From assembly GCA_002085155.1 (NCBI GenBank), contig NASX01000047.1, forward strand, positions 1-34,626: a stretch of 34,626 bases of DNA, read 5' to 3'. The notes under the pieces are model-generated. The model was not told where the DNA came from, ran no database searches, and was given only the letters and a program-made list of their open reading frames with translations. Numbering within the stretch: the first letter of the stretch is position 1; each line of letters opens with the position of its first letter. Below, piece after piece: positions 32,070 through 34,626 of the stretch. The DNA is from Sorangiineae bacterium NIC37A_2. GTDB lineage: Bacteria > Myxococcota_A > Polyangia > Polyangiales > Polyangiaceae. The position numbers and the translations under genes are program-made.

Positions 32070-32762
32070 ATGGCTACAGCGATTGAAGACGCATACCGGA
32101 CAGTCAGTGCGGCAGACGCGCGTGCGCAATTTTTGACGCGCACCTATAATACCCTGTTCCTCGCGATCTGCGGGTTCGCGGGCATCGAGATCGCTCTGTT
32201 CCAGACGGGCCTCGCGGAGACAATCGCCCGCGTCCTGCTCGGAGGCAGCTGGCTGATCGTGCTCGGCGGCTTCATGCTCGTCAGCTGGTTCGGCTCACGG
32301 GTTGCGGCTCAGAGCGAGAGCACTGCGGCTCAAGTGGCCGCTCTGTCGGTTTACGTGCTCGCCCAGGCGATCATCTTCGTCCCCCTTCTCTATATCGCTG
32401 ATGCCTATGCACCGGGCGCGATCCAGAGCGCGGCGCTCGTGACTCTCCTGGCGTTCGCTGGGCTCACAGCCATCGCCTGGAAGACGAAGAAGGACTTCTC
32501 ATTCCTCGGAGGCATTCTTCGCTTCGCTGGCGTCTTGGCCATCGTGCTCATCGTGGCCTCGCTGATCTTCGGCTTCCACCTCGGCACCTTCTTCAGCGTC
32601 GCCATGGTCGGCTTCGCCGGAGCCGCGATCCTCTACGACACGTCGAACATCCTGCGCACTTACCCTGAAGATCGGCACATCTCGGCCGCGCTCCAGCTCT
32701 TCGCGTCGGTCGCGCTCATGTTCTGGTACGTGCTGCGCCTCTTCATGGGCGAGCGCCGCTAA
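32070..32762 (+). CDS. Bax inhibitor-1 (BI-1/YccA) family membrane protein
   Basis: This 230-residue protein has seven hydrophobic helices and BI-1 family features. It opens with an N-terminal FLTRTYNTLFLAICGFAGIE (the family's early RTY..L pattern), then LVSWFGSRVAA and YVLAQAIIFVPLLYIA. The C-terminal FVALDTQ-like region is represented by GFAGAAILYDTSNILRTYPE, with the conserved Asp, and a final helix ALQLFASVALMFWYVLRLFM. Bacterial members act as pH-sensitive calcium leak channels or proteolysis modulators (YetJ, YccA). I chose ATG at 32070; the frame upstream to 31980 runs through the predicted promoter. No operon partner is evident. Confidence 0.9.
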   Translation: MATAIEDAYRTVSAADARAQFLTRTYNTLFLAICGFAGIEIALFQTGLAETIARVLLGGSWLIVLGGFMLVSWFGSRVAAQSESTAAQVAALSVYVLAQAIIFVPLLYIADAYAPGAIQSAALVTLLAFAGLTAIAWKTKKDFSFLGGILRFAGVLAIVLIVASLIFGFHLGTFFSVAMVGFAGAAILYDTSNILRTYPEDRHISAALQLFASVALMFWYVLRLFMGERR

Positions 32763-33094
32763 GCGTCCAAGATCCAGCTTCAAAGAGAGCGCTCGGCGGG
32801 CGTTCTATGGTCAGTTCCTTGTATCGACAGACGAGAGATTGAGCCATTGTCTCGAGCTGTCCTCGTTCGTGCGAACCGCCCTGACGCTCACTCCGAGAAG
32901 CAGAAGAAAGAGCATCAGCGTGCAGCGCCGAACCACAGGGCGCATCCCAATAGAAAAAAATACCGCAGAAGCCACTCGAACATCAAGGAATTGACCATGG
33001 CATCGAGCCTTGTGGTTCGCCTAAGCTGATCGCTGCCTGGAGGTGCAGTGGGGGTTTTGTTCGCGAGGCTCCTTCCCGAAAAAGCTTCGGATGG
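32763..33094. other. Intergenic region upstream of the LuxR-type gene
   Basis: This gap of about 330 bp has no convincing gene. A 60-codon TTG-started frame at 32847-33029 has no recognisable content and no good ribosome binding site. A 5-2-5 inverted repeat GTTCG-TG-CGAAC is at 32865-32876 and could be an operator. A run of seven A residues near 32950 breaks the otherwise GC-rich sequence. Confidence 0.5.
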
Positions 33095-34363
33095 GTGAGG
33101 ATGGATCGTCGAGCGTCAAAGAGAAATCCCAAGCTCGTAGCCGCCGACGCTGTTTCGAGCATCTATGACCTCACCCTCGACACGAGCACCTGGTTCTCAG
33201 AAGTAGTATCGATGGTCCGAAGCGTGTCGGATCGGGGTTATGGAGTTCTCGGAACGATCATCGAGAGCGGAACCTACAGGGTTGTTCACCAGCGACTCGA
33301 CGGCGCGCATCCCAAGATGGACGAAATGGCCCATATTGGTAGTCACCTCGGTGACGCTGCGTGGTCGATCGTCGGTAGGGCTGCCTGCGCCGACAGTCGA
33401 TTTGTACTGCACCGTGCGAGCTCTATCTTCAGCCCCGAGTTCTGGACGACCATCGCGCCCTTCCGCCGCGAAACGGCTATTGCAGACAGCCTATCTTTCG
33501 TGGGAACGGATGGAGCAGGAACCGCCATTGGATTCGGAGCGCCATCCCGCCTCGAGCGCCCCGCGCTCATGCCGCCAGATCGTTATCTCACACAATGCGT
33601 CTTGCCACATGTCGGTATCGCGTTCCGAATCCGGCGCGCTCTGAACGGACAAGCGCTCGATACGGAATACGCTGAAGCAATCTTCAGCGGCGAAAGTCGC
33701 TGCCTGCACGCACAGGGAATGGCTCATGAGGGCGCGACACGATCGCTCCTCCGCGCCGCTGTCCGGGAGCACCTTCGCGAGCGGTGCGGTTCGCGAGCAA
33801 CGCCCGATCGGAATCCCCGCGATATGCTTCTTGCAGGGCGCTGGTCGCTCATCGACCGATACGAAGAGAACGGGCGCCGCTACGTCGTTGCCTATCGAAA
33901 TCCGGCTGGAGTCCTCGATCCTCGTCGCCTCTCAGAGCGAGAGCGAGACGTCGTTGCCCGCGTGGCATTAGGGATGAGTCAGAAGCTCGTGGCGGCAGAG
34001 CTCGGGATTAAAGAGTCGACGATCGCAACCATCGCTCATAAGGTCGTTCGAAAGTTGGGGCTCAGGTCAACACGAGAGCTCCCGCTCTTTTGGCGAGATC
34101 TGGACGGAACGCCGACATCGCTCAATTTCGCGAATCTGTCCGTCTTTTCTCAGATCAACGGAAACACCGCTCCGGCTCACCTCACTCAAGCCGAACGTGA
34201 CGTCCTGAAACATGTGATAGCTGGCCAAAGCAACCGCCAAATTGCGGAGCACCGCGGCTCGAGCGAACGCACCGTCGCCAACCAAATCGCGGCGCTTCTC
34301 CGTAAGCTAGGAGCATCATCGCGGGTCGACTGCGCAGCACGCGCTGCCCTAGCGAGATGGTGA
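33095..34363 (+). CDS. LuxR-type regulator with two tandem C-terminal HTH domains
   Basis: This 422-residue protein has an N-terminal part of about 270 residues that I do not recognise (DAVSSIYDLTLDTSTWFSEV; VSDRGYGVLGTII); it may be a ligand-sensing domain. It carries two LuxR/GerE HTH modules. The first is at about 277-335 (LSERERDVVARVALGMSQKL, VAAELGIKESTIATIAHKVV then RKLGLRS). The second is at about 361-422 (LTQAERDVLKHVIAGQSNRQ, IAEHRGSSERTVANQIAALL then RKLGASS). Both keep the recognition-helix residues of the family. The start is GTG at 33095 or ATG at 33101; GGGTGAGG lies directly before the ATG. Codon use looks less GC-biased at third positions than in most of the window, which may point to transfer. 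Confidence 0.85.
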   Translation: MRMDRRASKRNPKLVAADAVSSIYDLTLDTSTWFSEVVSMVRSVSDRGYGVLGTIIESGTYRVVHQRLDGAHPKMDEMAHIGSHLGDAAWSIVGRAACADSRFVLHRASSIFSPEFWTTIAPFRRETAIADSLSFVGTDGAGTAIGFGAPSRLERPALMPPDRYLTQCVLPHVGIAFRIRRALNGQALDTEYAEAIFSGESRCLHAQGMAHEGATRSLLRAAVREHLRERCGSRATPDRNPRDMLLAGRWSLIDRYEENGRRYVVAYRNPAGVLDPRRLSERERDVVARVALGMSQKLVAAELGIKESTIATIAHKVVRKLGLRSTRELPLFWRDLDGTPTSLNFANLSVFSQINGNTAPAHLTQAERDVLKHVIAGQSNRQIAEHRGSSERTVANQIAALLRKLGASSRVDCAARAALARW

Positions 34364-34371
34364 TTGAAACT

Positions 34372-34422
34372 AGAGCACGTTTTGCTCTGTTGAAAAGTCC
34401 GGCATGGGCGCAGAGCATGCCG
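34372..34422 (+). terminator. Two small hairpins after the LuxR-type gene
   Basis: AGAGCA/TGCTCT (34372-34388, loop CGTTT) and CGGCATG/CATGCCG (34400-34422, nine-base loop) follow the stop closely. Neither has a T-run. They could act as weak terminators or be chance. Confidence 0.35.
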
Positions 34423-34583
34423 TTGTAGGTGAGGACCCGAATAACCATCTCAGCTTGCTGAGCGAGCCAGGTACGAGCGCGTAAAGCGGTTCCGAGCAGC
34501 GCTCGCCCCTTTTGGGCCCACCTTGCGTACATCCTCGCCGATGCCCGTCTTGTGATGAGGGCAGGTGATCTGAGGATCGGCGC

Positions 34584-34626
34584 GTGGCGGAGCCGAATCT
34601 CGAGAAGCTGAAGGCGGAAATTTTGA
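34584..34626 (+). CDS. Possible 5' end of a gene running off the right edge
   Basis: A GTG at 34584 with a GAGG ribosome binding site eight bases upstream opens a frame reading MAEPNLEKLKAEIL to the window end, and a stop lies just before it in frame. The start of an amphipathic helix is plausible but 14 codons prove little. The overlapping minus-strand frame across 34182-34532 is antisense to the LuxR-type gene in half its length and is not supported. Confidence 0.3.
   Translation, partial: MAEPNLEKLKAEIL

Noticed and set aside
32130-32150. TTGACG followed by TATAAT inside the Bax inhibitor-1 family gene
   Set aside because: The spacing is about six bases, far too short for a sigma-70 promoter, and the site lies within coding sequence.
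32847-33029. Small TTG-started open frame upstream of the LuxR-type gene
   Set aside because: It has no ribosome binding site, an His/Arg/Lys-rich content without pattern, and no family resemblance.
34182-34532. Minus-strand frame of 116 codons at the right edge, considered as a transposase remnant
   Set aside because: Half of it is antisense to the second LuxR HTH domain. The remainder has no transposase motif I can identify, and no terminal inverted repeats were found.

Overview
The window is GC-rich, gene-dense bacterial DNA. I think it comes from a deltaproteobacterial-type organism, most likely Myxococcota. The grounds are a Ser/Thr kinase fused to an AAA ATPase and a long helical tail, an FHA-domain Tad ATPase, a GldA-GldF-GldG-DUF4340 cassette, a DUF3634 protein, codons strongly biased to G/C at third positions, and frequent GTG and TTG starts. 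No rRNA, tRNA, CRISPR array or intact mobile element was recognised. The taxonomic call is inference.

Region 1 (1-12629) is a divergent Tad/Flp pilus locus. The minus-strand arm, starting near 5886, encodes CpaB/RcpC, the secretin CpaC/RcpA, an FHA-TadA/CpaF ATPase, TadB, TadC, a lipoprotein, and the first 14 codons of another exported protein. Most of these genes overlap by a few bases. TadC carries an apparent +1 frameshift at 928-931. A plus-strand arm (7731-12629) encodes the Flp pilin, a CpaA/TadV prepilin peptidase, TadE, a large TadG-like protein, a second TadE-like pseudopilin and an unknown membrane-anchored protein. Between the arms lie a DUF1993 gene, a second pilin-like gene on the minus strand, and about 750 bp with no convincing gene that contains five exact-length 40-bp tandem repeats. 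Together the genes supply pilin, processing, inner-membrane platform, motor and outer-membrane pore. No TadZ/CpaE or TadD is visible here.

Region 2 (12645-17543, minus strand) is a four-gene ABC export cassette: ATPase with a highly acidic tail, GldF-type permease, GldG-type protein and DUF4340 protein. It ends at a strong hairpin that it shares with the Tad arm.

Region 3 (17776-21272, minus strand) holds cysB-like, ppnP, a dprE1-like flavin oxidase and a dprE2-like short-chain reductase. The last two together resemble the decaprenylphosphoryl-ribose to -arabinose epimerase of mycobacteria. This was unexpected for this type of genome.

Region 4 (21444-30636) holds the kinase-ATPase fusion (plus), a DUF3634 gene (minus), priA, a lipoprotein lytic transglycosylase with a TPR-like body, and a VF530-type small DNA-binding protein, closed by a 12-bp-stem terminator.

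Region 5 (30663-34626) holds a minus-strand exported Pro/Ala/Glu-rich outer-membrane-type protein, a divergent Bax inhibitor-1 family membrane protein, and a LuxR-type regulator with two tandem C-terminal HTH domains. A possible partial ORF runs off the right edge.
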